This document shows positions 26,101 through 33,953 of a stretch of DNA of 64,000 nucleotides, piece after piece. This DNA is from Saprospiraceae bacterium (GTDB taxonomy: Bacteria; Bacteroidota; Bacteroidia; Chitinophagales; Saprospiraceae): the NCBI GenBank assembly GCA_019187225.1, contig JABAQQ010000005.1, positions 62,001-126,000 of the forward strand, written 5' to 3'. The position numbers and the translations under genes were made by a program. Under the pieces are notes generated by a model that did no database searches, had not been told where the DNA came from, and saw nothing but the letters and a program-made list of their open reading frames with translations. Every line of letters begins with the position of its first letter. Within the stretch, counting starts at the first letter, position 1.

Positions 26101-26706
26101 GGTCTGGCCCCGGTTCAGCACGACCGACAAGGGAATATTGGCCGGACCGCCGACAATGGCTTGAGTTGGCGTGATGGTGACGGTGGTATTGTTTTCCGTT
26201 GCTACTATATCGAAAGCGGCATGCGGAAGCGGACTATAGGCGGCAGAATTGTCCGTTACATTTTGGAAGGGAACATAAAAGGTTGTGCCAAGCGCATTTT
26301 TCCCCTTCAATGAAAAAATCTCCGGGTTGTTGGGCACTTCGCCGATGATCTCATAATAGGCTGTGATCGGATTCGTGGATTTGATCAAAAAGCCTTTGTT
26401 CAGCACGGTGTTCGGAGGTGTATTCTCCACAAAGTTGAACAAAGGCGGAAATTCCAGTTCGCCGCTGGAGTTGGGCCCTAGCGTAATGGTTTGGATGGGG
26501 AAGGCAGGGTTGGCCGGTTGGGATACGACCACCACCGTGGGGGCGTCATAAGATGAAAAACGAAATACTACGGGGCGGTCCAGGTTATTGCCGCTTTGAG
26601 CGGTTTCCGGCGCGACAAACCAAAACTCGGTGTCTTTTTGGGCGGCGACAAAGGTGAGATTCAATAAAAGAAAGGTCAGGGAAAAAAGCAGTCGGATGTG
26701 TTTCAT
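23113..26706 (-). CDS. IgGFc-binding-like T9SS surface protein
   Basis: 1197 residues from MKHIRLLFSLTFLLLNLTFVAAQ at 26706, chosen because it gives a signal peptide; an upstream in-frame extension overlaps the FkbM gene. The N-terminal 450 residues begin KDTEFWFVAPE and include NPITAYYEI, ALGTTFYVPFQN, AFDIVATENNTTVTITP, GSKVVANKPVAVTMKDD and GFCRDVVGDQMVP, the pattern of the IgGFc-binding N-terminal domain. Then come a FCPG unit, a CARDB-like region, PKD-like segments (LGPDVVLCEDSTVVFDAG), two more FCPG units, an HYR-like unit, the GCMKYELLDI module and a T9SS tail (LRLFPNPTGGVLYADMS). A likely adhesin of the gliding/biofilm surface. It follows the FkbM gene by 31 bp, so the two are probably co-transcribed. 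Confidence 0.85.
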   Translation of the reverse strand: MKHIRLLFSLTFLLLNLTFVAAQKDTEFWFVAPETAQSGNNLDRPVVFRFSSYDAPTVVVVSQPANPAFPIQTITLGPNSSGELEFPPLFNFVENTPPNTVLNKGFLIKSTNPITAYYEIIGEVPNNPEIFSLKGKNALGTTFYVPFQNVTDNSAAYSPLPHAAFDIVATENNTTVTITPTQAIVGGPANIPLSVVLNRGQTFSAQATSQSANGHPSGSKVVANKPVAVTMKDDLLEGAPLYGGFCRDVVGDQMVPVEKTGTKYVVQKGFLNGNEYAFVVATADGTQVSMDGVIQGTINAGQTMELSIGAGSHFIESSAPVYVLQMSGVNCEVAGEILPALDCSGSSEVRFIRSTNQEFYLFLVTRSGNQSGFSLNGNTSLIPASAFQVVPGSNGEFVAAVIPFFSFDIPVGISSIVENNLGLFQMGFLDGGLSTGCRFGFFSDFGNQTQVAENIYFCPGSSATINGITYDQPGTVLDTIPGVVGCDTVITYNLQYSPVDLVFDIENVSCQNGSLNLQYSLCNQGSGSLPAEVRVLFTVVNPTTDTATTLVILNFNTAGADSCLNGAWTVSGLPLDDNSTVYSVVNFNGSLPTPFSFDDFPVTDIEECNYTNNLDSFVVQLPGSPAPDLGPDVVLCEDSTVVFDAGAGFFSYLWSDGSTGQTLAASEPDIYWVEVTDSCGFKQRDSVLLTLSLLPDTQFPDTSICAGESLFFSVPGFDSYIWAPAAGLSCTDCADVTISPAATTTYTLLATTTDGCVLRDTFTVTVLPVTTEAQTIAFCPGESVTIGGVTYDQPGTVVDTTTGPNGCDLITTYTLVLLSQPTLAETIVFCKGDTVYIGGTAYAQPGTVVVTLPAATGCDTVATYTLQYLDDPNAVVTIDCIEDINIATQPGTGPIVVAYDLPVTSSNCPCPGIELTLTEGLPSGSLFPVTTTKVCYQAADSCGNTAICCFNVTVREEQPCDIKTIGCMKYELLDIARSASTLDLTYRIRVTNYCANKMIYTAIQIPDGMVAEAPANNSIYTSEDGREYEVRNPNFSPFYSIRFKSTDDSLSGGNSDIFVYTLPAQADVDYIHVTSRLYPQIFYEAHLNTFNCPVEIVDDKPGSRDFPGFENPESLSLRLFPNPTGGVLYADMSDWRGGQVQWQVFDSRGQRVQHLSLTAEAAPQEIRLPRELPNGLYFLEIRTESGEKRAARFVMQR

Positions 26707-26737
26707 TGTGTCATTTGTTTGTATATAAGTAAGTGTA

Positions 26738-27421
26738 TTACGTTTTTCTCCGGTAGATGATGGTTCGTTTGAGCGAAGCGACCATTTCGTAGTTTTTCCC
26801 CTCCAAAAAATGGTATATGGGCGAATCCGCCGGCTGCCCCGGCCTGAACTCCGGGTCTTCCACCAGCACGAATTCCGGCTTGTATTTCGACCAGTCATTC
26901 GATTGCAGCACTTCTAAGTCGAGCCCTTCCACATCAATGGTAAAAAAATCAATCGCCTGACCAACAGGGAGATACTGATCCAATACCTTTCCCAAGGGCT
27001 CGACCGGTACGCTGACTTTTTTAATGATATGATAGGGTTGCCCCGTATTACGCTGCTTCGCCAACGTTTCATCAAAAGTATTCAGCGCCGGTTCATTGAA
27101 ACAGTAAAAAGTGAGTTGTGTCGGTTGCGCGCCAATTCCGATCTCGAGATTGATATCCCGCCTTCTGAAAAAGCGGAAGGGGCGCATACTTCCCGGTGTC
27201 GGGTCAATATTGATGCCGCGCCAGCCGCGCCGGTAAAACATCCAGGTGTTGGAAAAACGAACCGGGTGGTGGGCCCCCACGTCTACAAAAAAGCCTCTGT
27301 AATTTTTTTTACCGTGGTAATAAGCGGCGAGTACGACGTCCTCTCCGTCCTGAGAATAGGATTTTTGGTGTCGGAAATAGTCAAGTATGGCAATGAGGAA
27401 GCGTTTGAGCGAGCTCAGCAT
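26738..27421 (-). CDS. FkbM family methyltransferase
   Basis: 227 residues from MLSSLKRFLIAILDYFRHQKSYSQDGED at 27421; upstream in-frame sequence contains the terminator of the preceding gene and is not coding. SAM-binding motif I is FVDVGAHHPVRFSNT, followed by GWRGINIDPTP; FFTIDVEGLDLEVLQSNDW is the conserved later motif of FkbM enzymes. Family members O-methylate sugars or polyketides. It is isolated from glycosyltransferases but is immediately upstream of a large surface-protein gene, which suggests (inference) methylation of a glycan on exported proteins. Confidence 0.88.
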   Translation of the reverse strand: MLSSLKRFLIAILDYFRHQKSYSQDGEDVVLAAYYHGKKNYRGFFVDVGAHHPVRFSNTWMFYRRGWRGINIDPTPGSMRPFRFFRRRDINLEIGIGAQPTQLTFYCFNEPALNTFDETLAKQRNTGQPYHIIKKVSVPVEPLGKVLDQYLPVGQAIDFFTIDVEGLDLEVLQSNDWSKYKPEFVLVEDPEFRPGQPADSPIYHFLEGKNYEMVASLKRTIIYRRKT

Positions 27422-27497
27422 AACTAATTTGATTTTCGGTAAATGTACGGTAGTGAATGACACATGATCATCCCAAATTTTTCCTGCGAATCCCACA

Positions 27498-27552
27498 TAA
27501 AAAAACACGCAGGTTCCGGCAGATTTTGATCTCAATCTGCAGGAATCTGCGT
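27498..27552 (-). terminator. Strong rho-independent terminator after the trans-sulfuration gene
   Basis: ACGCAGGTTCCGGCAGATT (27507-27525) pairs with AATCTGCAGGAATCTGCGT (27534-27552), 19 bp with one mismatch and one G-U, loop of 8. On the minus strand it is followed by GTGTTTTTTT. A shorter T run on the plus side (27554-27558) might make it weakly bidirectional. Confidence 0.88.
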
Positions 27553-27597
27553 CGTTTTTCCGCTTTGAAAATATCGGAAGGTTTTGAAACAGGTCTC

Positions 27598-28743
27598 TCA
27601 AACCAGGCGCAACGCTTCCTCCAGGTCCGCCACAAGGTCCTCCACATCCTCCACACCTACACTCAGGCGAATGAGCGAATCAGTAAGTCCGACTTTCAGC
27701 CGCTCATCGCGCGGGATACTGGCGTGCGTCATGCTCGCCGGATGCCCGATGAGCGATTCCACGCCGCCGAGCGATTCGGCCAGCGAAAACAGGTGCGTAC
27801 CGCTCAACACCTTCGTGGCATTCTCCAACGTGTTGTCTTTCAAATCGAAAGAGACCATAGCGCCGAACATCCGCATCTGTCGTTTGGCGATGTCGTGGTT
27901 GCGGTGCGCAGGGAAGCCCGGCCAGACCACCCGGCCTACTTTCGGATGTTTGGCCAGATATTCCGCAATGACGGCGGCGTTCTCGCAGGCGCGCTGGACG
28001 CGCAGGTGCAGGGTTTTGATGCCGCGCAACACTAAGAAACAATCCTGCGGCCCCGGTACTGCGCCGCTGGCATTCTGGAGGAAATGCAGGCGTTCGGATA
28101 ATGTTTTATCTTTGACGATCACGCAGCCGTGCACCACGTCGGAATGACCGCCGATGTATTTGGTGGCCGAATGCAGCACAATGTCGGCGCCAAGATCGAG
28201 CGGGTTTTGCAGATAAGGAGAAGCGAAGGTGTTGTCCACACAGGTAAGGATGCCGCGTTTCCGGGCAATGGAGCACACCGCTTCGATGTCCACGATGTTG
28301 AGCATCGGATTGGTGGGCGTTTCTATCCAGATCAGTTTCGTGTCAGGACCGATCTCCCGCTCCACATTGGTCGCATCGCCCATGTCCACATAACGGCTTT
28401 TCAGCCCCCACTGGCCCCACACGCGCACCATCTGGCGGTAGGAGCCGCCGTATAAATCGTTGACAGACAATACTTCGTCGCCGGTTTTGAGCAATTTCAT
28501 CACCGCATCCTGGGCAGCTAAACCCGAGGAAAAGCAAATGGCGTCCGTGCCATTTTCGAGCGCGGCAAGGTTTTTCTCCAAAACGGAGCGCGTCGGGTTC
28601 TGGGTGCGGGCATATTCGTAACCTTTGTGGTCGCCGGGCGCCGCCTGCACGTAAGTGGAGGTTTGAAAGATCGGGGTCATAATGGCCCCCGTAGAGGGAT
28701 CGGGTTCGATGCCCGCGTGGATGACTTTTGTAGCAAATTTCAT
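27598..28743 (-). CDS. Trans-sulfuration PLP enzyme (cystathionine gamma-synthase/lyase family)
   Basis: 381 residues from MKFATKVIHAGIEPDPSTGA at 28743; the in-frame extension upstream antisense to queG is rejected. Family features: PIFQTSTYVQ, YEYARTQNPTR, CFSSGLAAQDAV, DLYGGSYR, WIETPTNPMLNI, VDNTFASPYLQNPL, and SATKYIGGHSD with the PLP-binding lysine. C-terminal GGVESLIGHPASMTHASIP is typical. The reaction is either cystathionine gamma-synthase (metB), gamma-lyase or beta-lyase; sequence reading cannot separate these. Cytoplasmic, methionine/cysteine metabolism. It is divergent from queG and ends in a strong terminator. Confidence 0.9.
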   Translation of the reverse strand: MKFATKVIHAGIEPDPSTGAIMTPIFQTSTYVQAAPGDHKGYEYARTQNPTRSVLEKNLAALENGTDAICFSSGLAAQDAVMKLLKTGDEVLSVNDLYGGSYRQMVRVWGQWGLKSRYVDMGDATNVEREIGPDTKLIWIETPTNPMLNIVDIEAVCSIARKRGILTCVDNTFASPYLQNPLDLGADIVLHSATKYIGGHSDVVHGCVIVKDKTLSERLHFLQNASGAVPGPQDCFLVLRGIKTLHLRVQRACENAAVIAEYLAKHPKVGRVVWPGFPAHRNHDIAKRQMRMFGAMVSFDLKDNTLENATKVLSGTHLFSLAESLGGVESLIGHPASMTHASIPRDERLKVGLTDSLIRLSVGVEDVEDLVADLEEALRLV

Positions 28744-28774
28744 GTTTGGAATATTTATCCGGAAAAAAGGCGGG

Positions 28775-28782
28775 CAAAGGTA
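28775..28782 (-). promoter_or_regulatory. Candidate -7 box (TACCTTTG) for the trans-sulfuration gene
   Basis: TACCTTTG on the minus strand lies 31 bp before the start codon and matches TAnnTTTG. No clear TTTG is found at -33. Confidence 0.4.
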
Positions 28783-28834
28783 GGCAACTGTTGTTTTTTG
28801 GTTAGAGTTTTGGAAAAATTGCCGCTTCGAAACG

Positions 28835-29773
28835 ATGTCCGCCATACAACGCCATACCGATCTTATCCGCGCCGAAGCCCGGCGACTGGGTTTTGGGTTC
28901 GTCGGCTTCGCCCGCGCCGAACGGCTCGACGAAGCGGCCCGGCGTTTGGAACAATGGCTCCGCGCCGGCGCCCACGGACGAATGGCATACATGGAAAACC
29001 ATTTCGACCTGCGCGTGGACCCTACCCTGCTCGTGCCGGGCGCAAAGACCGTTATTTGCCTGACGTACAATTATTTTACGGAAGAAAAACAACAAGACCC
29101 GGAAGCGCCGAAAATCGCCACCTATGCTTATGGCGAGGATTATCATTTTGTGATAAAAGACAAACTGAAATCTTTGTTGCAATTCATGCAGACTGAGGTC
29201 GGCGAGGTAAGCGGCCGCTGTTTCGTGGACAGCGCCCCGGTGATGGAGCGCGAATGGGCGCAGCGGGCGGGACTTGGCTGGAACGGCCGCAATACCCTGA
29301 CGATCAACCCCCGGCGCGGCTCGTTTTTCTTTCTGGCCGAGATCGTCTGCGATCTGCCGCTGCTCTACGACGATCCCATCCGCGACCACTGCGGCACCTG
29401 CCGGCGCTGCATAGAGGCATGTCCGACGGAAGCCATCAGTCCCGAAGGTTACTTTCTCGACGCATCGAAGTGTATTTCTTACCTGACCATCGAATTGCGC
29501 GACGAAATCCCTCCCGAATTCCGGGGTAAAATGGACAACTGGATGTTCGGCTGCGACATATGCCAGGATGTTTGTCCCTGGAACCGCTTCTCCGAACGCC
29601 ATTCGGAGCCCGCGTTCGAGCCCCACCCCGATCTGCTTGAGTTGACGCGCCGCGACTGGCAGGAATTAACAGAGGAGGTTTTTGGCAAAATATTCAAAAA
29701 ATCGGCAGTGAAAAGAGTGAAATACGCCGGATTAAAGCGGAATATCGGGTTTTTGAGGGAAAGGAATATTTGA
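28835..29773 (+). CDS. queG: Epoxyqueuosine reductase
   Basis: 312 residues, normal length for QueG, which reduces epoxyqueuosine to queuosine in tRNA using cobalamin and two 4Fe-4S clusters. Visible: GFVGFARAERLDEAARRL and GRMAYM near the N-terminus, PGAKTVICLTYNYF, GWNGRNTLTINPRRGSFFFL, EIVCDLPL, then CGTCRRCIEACPTEAI and GCDICQDVCPWN, the two cluster-binding cysteine sets, and the YLTIELRDEIPPEF stretch between them. It is divergent from the trans-sulfuration gene. Its stop codon TGA forms part of the outermost stem of hairpin locus G. Confidence 0.95.
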   Translation: MSAIQRHTDLIRAEARRLGFGFVGFARAERLDEAARRLEQWLRAGAHGRMAYMENHFDLRVDPTLLVPGAKTVICLTYNYFTEEKQQDPEAPKIATYAYGEDYHFVIKDKLKSLLQFMQTEVGEVSGRCFVDSAPVMEREWAQRAGLGWNGRNTLTINPRRGSFFFLAEIVCDLPLLYDDPIRDHCGTCRRCIEACPTEAISPEGYFLDASKCISYLTIELRDEIPPEFRGKMDNWMFGCDICQDVCPWNRFSERHSEPAFEPHPDLLELTRRDWQELTEEVFGKIFKKSAVKRVKYAGLKRNIGFLRERNI

Positions 29774-30067
29774 CGTTGGACTATTGGACGTTGGACTGTT
29801 GGACGTTGGACGTTGGACTGTTGGACGTTGGACTGTTGGACGTTGGACTGTTGGACTGTTGGACTGTTGGACTGTTGGACTGTTGGACGTTGGACATTTA
29901 GACACTGGACTTCGTAACGCAACTTTTGTTATGCAGTCCAACGTCCAATAGTCCAACGTCCAATAGTCCAACGTCCAACAGTCCAATAGTCCAACAGTCC
30001 AACAGTCCAACGTCCAACGTCCAACGTCAAATGTCCAACGTCAAATAGTCCAATAGTCCAACGTCAA
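29770..30067. repeat. Long word hairpin (locus G, GTTGGAC words)
   Basis: From 29770 to about 29905 the plus strand is an array of GTTGGAC(T) words of 7-8 bp; from about 29937 to 30067 the complement GTCCAAC/AGTCCAAT array appears. The outer 20 bp, TTGACGTTGGACTATTGGAC at 29770-29789, pairs exactly with the last 20 bp at 30048-30067. The left arm includes the queG stop codon, and the right arm ends 10 bp from the stop of the M36 peptidase gene. The loop is GGACTTCGTAACGCAACTTTTGTTATG split here as TTCGTAACGCAAC and TTTTGTTATG. No coding content is supported. Confidence 0.93.
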
Positions 30068-30077
30068 CAAGATACAA

Positions 30078-33000
30078 TCAGCGGATCACCACCTTTTTCA
30101 CGCTGCTGCCTGCCGCGTTTTCCATACGCACCATGTACACGCCTGCCGGTACCTGCTGCACGTCGAGCGCAACAGTTTGGCCATTCGCGATGCCGTCGAA
30201 GTTGCGGCTGAGCACGATACGACCATCCGCGCCGACGAGTTGTATCTGTACCGGACCGTTCAATGCCTGACCGGGAGTGAGATACAGGAAGTCGAACGCC
30301 GGGTTGGGTTGTACCTGCATGGGCAATTGGTTGGCGACGGAAGGCTCGTTGGCGTCTAAGAGACCGGGCTGCACGATGACGCCGCGCTCTGGCGCTTTGG
30401 CGCAGACGTGGTCGCTGCCGCTGGTGGCACATGCCTCCGTATCGAAGTTGTACAAGTCCATCACTTCCACTTCATCTACGTACCAGGTACCCACCGGAAG
30501 CGAGCCTTCATCCAGATTCGTACCGAAGCGGAAACGAATGCGTACTTCTTCGCCGGCATAATCGCTCAGATCGAAGTACGACTGCACCCAGCCGCCGGAA
30601 TTGCCGGAGAAACCACTGAGGTATGGCAGCGCGAAGGTGCTGTAGGCTACTTTACGGGGATACGCATTGCGGAATCCTTTATCCGCCAGAATGGGATACC
30701 AAAGCGGATCACCCGCTTTTTGTATCTCGACGATGCCGGCATCCACACCTGTCTCGGTATCATACTGATGCCAGAAGCGCAAGACGGGTTTATTGCCGGT
30801 CACTGTGAAAATGGTAGGAGAAAGCGGTTCCAGCGTAAAATCATTCACTTCGGCCGTGCTTTCGGCCCTCCAGGAAGCGGCTCCTGATTTTGCCACGCTG
30901 TTCTGCAACACAAAATACTGGTCGCCCGCGGGATCCTGGTTGAAGGAATCCCAATCATCATCCGAATCCATCATATCCTGGTAATAGCGGAACGACCCGA
31001 TAGCATCGGTTGATTTGGCGGTATAAGTAAGCACGGTCACCTTGCCGGTGGGCATATCACCGAGGTTCCAGGTGACATAACCGTTGGAATAGGTGCCGCC
31101 GTTGGAAGCGGAGACGAAGGTCAGCCCTAAGGGCAGTTCGTCGGTCACGATGACGTTGGGTGCCGTTTCGTCTTTGTGGTTGGTGACGGTAATTTTGAAC
31201 ACGGCATTTTCTCCCGGCTCGATAAGCGGAGTAGTAGTTTCCTTTTTGATTTTCAACTCCTTGATACAATATGGAATGGGATCGAAGTTTTCCACCCCGT
31301 CGGCGGCGTCGTTGCTGCTGCCCTGGTCGGCGTAATACCCCATACCGCGACGGGCAAAAACGGAACTGATGAGGCAGGTGTCGGCGCCTTCATAGTTGAG
31401 GATGTCGGCCATCATGATGGCATCGCGGCCATCAATGAATCCGGGGCCGCAGGGCTGGTATTTCATGCCGTCCATCACGAGTTGGATGGCGCGGGCATTA
31501 CCGCTATTCAGGTTGGTGAGATCGGGATCGAAGCCGTATTTTTCCACCATCGCCCAGTAAAGGTCCCAGGTAACTGCCGCCCATATTTCGCCCAAGTAGT
31601 GTACTTCGGCATTTTCCGCAACGGTGGCAAATGTGATCGGATTGATGCTCATGTCGGTCGAATAGGGATAGCGGCGAATGCCTTCGCCATTGATATCCTG
31701 ACGCAGCACGTACGTGCCCACGCCGCGGCGTTGCCCGGCCACATCGCCGGGTTTGGCGGTGGTAATCAGGCTGAACCAGTCGCTCCATCCCTCGCCCATT
31801 TGTTCGGCGTTGAAAAGGCAACTGGCAGTATTTGGCCCCCCGGTTAATCGGTTGGAAATACCATGGCCGTATTCATGCGCGATGATGCCGTTGTCGAAGT
31901 CGCCGTCCAGCAGATCGGGGCCGGAAGAGGGGGGCAGGGAAAGCGATACCACCAGACCGTTGCCTGCGTATTGGCGGATCGCGTCGCAAGTGGATTTTTT
32001 CAACATCACGACCGGAATGGTCACCTGGTCGCCCGATGTGCCGGCGCCCATATTGACGAGCCCTTCTTCGTGGTTGCAGATGATGCAACCGATGGCGCCG
32101 GCGTTCTGCGCGTTGAGCGCTTTTACGCCGAACTGGCAGACGGTGCGGTCTACCATCGCAATTTTACCGGTAAGATCATTTATAAGCGGGTTGCAGCCCA
32201 AGGTTGCCTGCACAGTGCCGTCGTCCACGATCTCCACCGCGCCTGTCACCGGAATATCCGTGATGGGCGCACCCCAACCGGATGTAGTGGAACCGGAGTA
32301 AGCGCCCGCGATGGTTGCAGGGGCATCTACCGTGAGCAACTGGCCGCCGGAACGCGTCCACACGAACATTTGCATGCGACCGCTGCCGCCGTCGGCAGGC
32401 GTGGAGAAGTTGGCATTGTTGACCGACTGGCTGGGCAGCGAATAGCCGTCAATGGCATTGGCCTGCACAGGGTCATTTCCCAGACCGCCATTGCCGTAGT
32501 TGTTTTGCTGAAAATTACCTGCCTGTTCGTCGAATCCGAAACGGTACGTGATGTCGTGCATCATATTGTTCATATAGAACAGGTTGGTAATGGCGGCTTT
32601 CAGGTTGCCCAACGGCTCATTGTTGGGATCGAAGGGAAAATCGAAATTGAGCGCGGCGCCACCGTCGGCAGATTCTGCCGCCGAACCGGTATCGTCGTCG
32701 TTGCGGTCATCGTAAGCCCACGTGTTGTTGCCGCGGGTGTAGGTGTATTCGGCGCCTGCAGCGCCGTTGGTGTCGTGCCAACCGTAGGGAGAAGCGACCG
32801 GGTCGGCGGGATTGACCAGGAGCTGGCGGTTGCCGTGGATAGGGCTCTCGGTCGGCAGGGCGAAGACGTTGTACGTGCCGTCGGCCTGCAAATCGGAAGA
32901 TTGGGGATTGGGGGTTGGGGATTCGGGATTGGGGATTCGGGATTGGGCATCTTCGATGGCGCAATCATCTCCGGCGCGGTGCGCGTGGCCCGCTTTACAG

Positions 33001-33644
33001 TACACCGTGTGGTTGTACTTGCTGAGGATCAGGCCGGTCTGTGCGTCCACGCGCATGTTCCAGATATCGGATGAAGCGACCTGTTCGATGACCATCGTCC
33101 ACGCGAGACGAACCGAGCCGTCGTTCTGCAACTCGTAGCAGGCCGACACCGGGATTTCTTTTTTGGAAACGGCGCCGCCTTCGAATACGAAGTTTCGGTC
33201 GTTGATCTTTTGCCGCAGCGAGGGTGCGGGGAACCCGGTGAAGCCGAGGTTGGCAAAGGCCATTTCGACGGCCTTGGCTGCGCTGAGCGAAGGTATGGTG
33301 GTGTTCGCTTTGGTCTGTAGTTCAGGAATAAAGCGATGACCCAGGGTCAGCACCTTGCCGTCGGATTTTACGTGGAGGCCGAACAGACCATTGAAGACCG
33401 GGATGCCCTGATATTGTTGTTGCACCCACACGTGCGTAACGCCGTTGTGCTTGCTCAGGTATTCGTCCGTGACGCGCACGTCGGATACGTCAGCCTTCGA
33501 CAGACCGAATTGAGTGGAATTTTCCTGTAAAAACCGGAGTGCGGTCTCGCGGGGCCCGGAGGCGGTTTGCGCCCCGGCGGCGTTTGCGAACAGCATAAAA
33601 AGGCTTGCCGCAAGCCAAAGGCGCGGTAAACGAAGCAGATTCAT
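30078..33644 (-). CDS. M36 (fungalysin) family metallopeptidase, T9SS cargo
   Basis: About 1188 residues from MNLLRLPRLWLAASLFMLFANAAGAQ at 33644 (a GTG two codons upstream is also possible). Residues 35-200 are a fungalysin/thermolysin propeptide (THVWVQQQYQGIPVFNGLFGLHV). The catalytic domain has the zinc motif HEYGHG near residue 590 and the downstream glutamate in MGEGWSDWFSL; a PA domain (TGKIAMVDRTVCQFGVKALNAQNAGA) is inserted before it. A DUF11-like segment (NAVFKITVTNHKDETAPNVIV) and a T9SS type A tail (VQPNPAFDFLYL...GVYMVRM) follow. Extracellular peptidase. Oddity: near residue 231, between propeptide and catalytic domain, the protein carries Pro/Asn-rich PNPESPTPNPQ encoded by a GGGGATT word repeat. 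A good promoter lies at 33719-33748. Confidence 0.93.
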   Translation of the reverse strand: MNLLRLPRLWLAASLFMLFANAAGAQTASGPRETALRFLQENSTQFGLSKADVSDVRVTDEYLSKHNGVTHVWVQQQYQGIPVFNGLFGLHVKSDGKVLTLGHRFIPELQTKANTTIPSLSAAKAVEMAFANLGFTGFPAPSLRQKINDRNFVFEGGAVSKKEIPVSACYELQNDGSVRLAWTMVIEQVASSDIWNMRVDAQTGLILSKYNHTVYCKAGHAHRAGDDCAIEDAQSRIPNPESPTPNPQSSDLQADGTYNVFALPTESPIHGNRQLLVNPADPVASPYGWHDTNGAAGAEYTYTRGNNTWAYDDRNDDDTGSAAESADGGAALNFDFPFDPNNEPLGNLKAAITNLFYMNNMMHDITYRFGFDEQAGNFQQNNYGNGGLGNDPVQANAIDGYSLPSQSVNNANFSTPADGGSGRMQMFVWTRSGGQLLTVDAPATIAGAYSGSTTSGWGAPITDIPVTGAVEIVDDGTVQATLGCNPLINDLTGKIAMVDRTVCQFGVKALNAQNAGAIGCIICNHEEGLVNMGAGTSGDQVTIPVVMLKKSTCDAIRQYAGNGLVVSLSLPPSSGPDLLDGDFDNGIIAHEYGHGISNRLTGGPNTASCLFNAEQMGEGWSDWFSLITTAKPGDVAGQRRGVGTYVLRQDINGEGIRRYPYSTDMSINPITFATVAENAEVHYLGEIWAAVTWDLYWAMVEKYGFDPDLTNLNSGNARAIQLVMDGMKYQPCGPGFIDGRDAIMMADILNYEGADTCLISSVFARRGMGYYADQGSSNDAADGVENFDPIPYCIKELKIKKETTTPLIEPGENAVFKITVTNHKDETAPNVIVTDELPLGLTFVSASNGGTYSNGYVTWNLGDMPTGKVTVLTYTAKSTDAIGSFRYYQDMMDSDDDWDSFNQDPAGDQYFVLQNSVAKSGAASWRAESTAEVNDFTLEPLSPTIFTVTGNKPVLRFWHQYDTETGVDAGIVEIQKAGDPLWYPILADKGFRNAYPRKVAYSTFALPYLSGFSGNSGGWVQSYFDLSDYAGEEVRIRFRFGTNLDEGSLPVGTWYVDEVEVMDLYNFDTEACATSGSDHVCAKAPERGVIVQPGLLDANEPSVANQLPMQVQPNPAFDFLYLTPGQALNGPVQIQLVGADGRIVLSRNFDGIANGQTVALDVQQVPAGVYMVRMENAAGSSVKKVVIR
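32895..32955. repeat. GGGGATT word array inside the M36 coding sequence
   Basis: The plus strand reads GGGGATTGGGGGTTGGGG then GATTCGGGATTGGGGATTC, a 7-12 bp word array like the G/T arm of locus A. It is in frame with the peptidase gene and flanked by GAAGATT and ATCTTC, a small inverted pair. It encodes a Pro-Asn-Pro-Glu/Gln linker. Confidence 0.8.
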
Positions 33645-33718
33645 ATACACAGAGTTGGATTTGGTGAAGAAACCAAAGTTTGAAATTTTAGCAGCGCGGG
33701 TGCTGCATTTAAGGCGGT

Positions 33719-33748
33719 CAAAGGTAACGATATGATGTTTTTGCCAAA
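33719..33748 (-). promoter_or_regulatory. Promoter of the M36 peptidase gene
   Basis: On the minus strand TTTG (33745-33748) and TACCTTTG (33719-33726) are separated by 18 bp, close to the Bacteroidota consensus. The -7 box is 74 bp upstream of the start codon. Confidence 0.6.
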
Positions 33749-33821
33749 GCGGACGCCGAAAAAAATAAGGGGTTTTGCCAAGAGGCGCTCATTTGGGTGG
33801 CTGCGTTATCCCCGCTAATAC

Positions 33822-33930
33822 CTGTACATTGAAAATTGGTCATTGTACATTGAACATTTTTAAATTTAACATTTATAAATTTATTTATTTTTAAATGACC
33901 AATTTACAATGATCAATGACCAATGTACAA
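33822..33930. repeat. Word hairpin (locus H, GTACATTG/TTGGTCATTG words)
   Basis: The left arm holds TGTACATTGAAAATTGGTCA and TTGTACATTGAAC; the right arm holds AATGACCAATTTACAATG, TCAATGACC and AATGTACA. The interior is a pure A/T stretch. It lies 24 bp past the CocE/NonD gene stop codon (on the minus strand) and upstream of the M36 promoter on the other side, so it could terminate nothing but the M36 upstream side or, more likely, shield the M36 transcription unit from the CocE gene. Confidence 0.75.
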
Positions 33931-33953
33931 GTTATAGTGGGCCGGGCAAGTCC

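Noticed and set aside
29770-30067. CRISPR array
   Set aside because: The repeats are 7-8 bp words with no unique spacers and are followed by their own complement.
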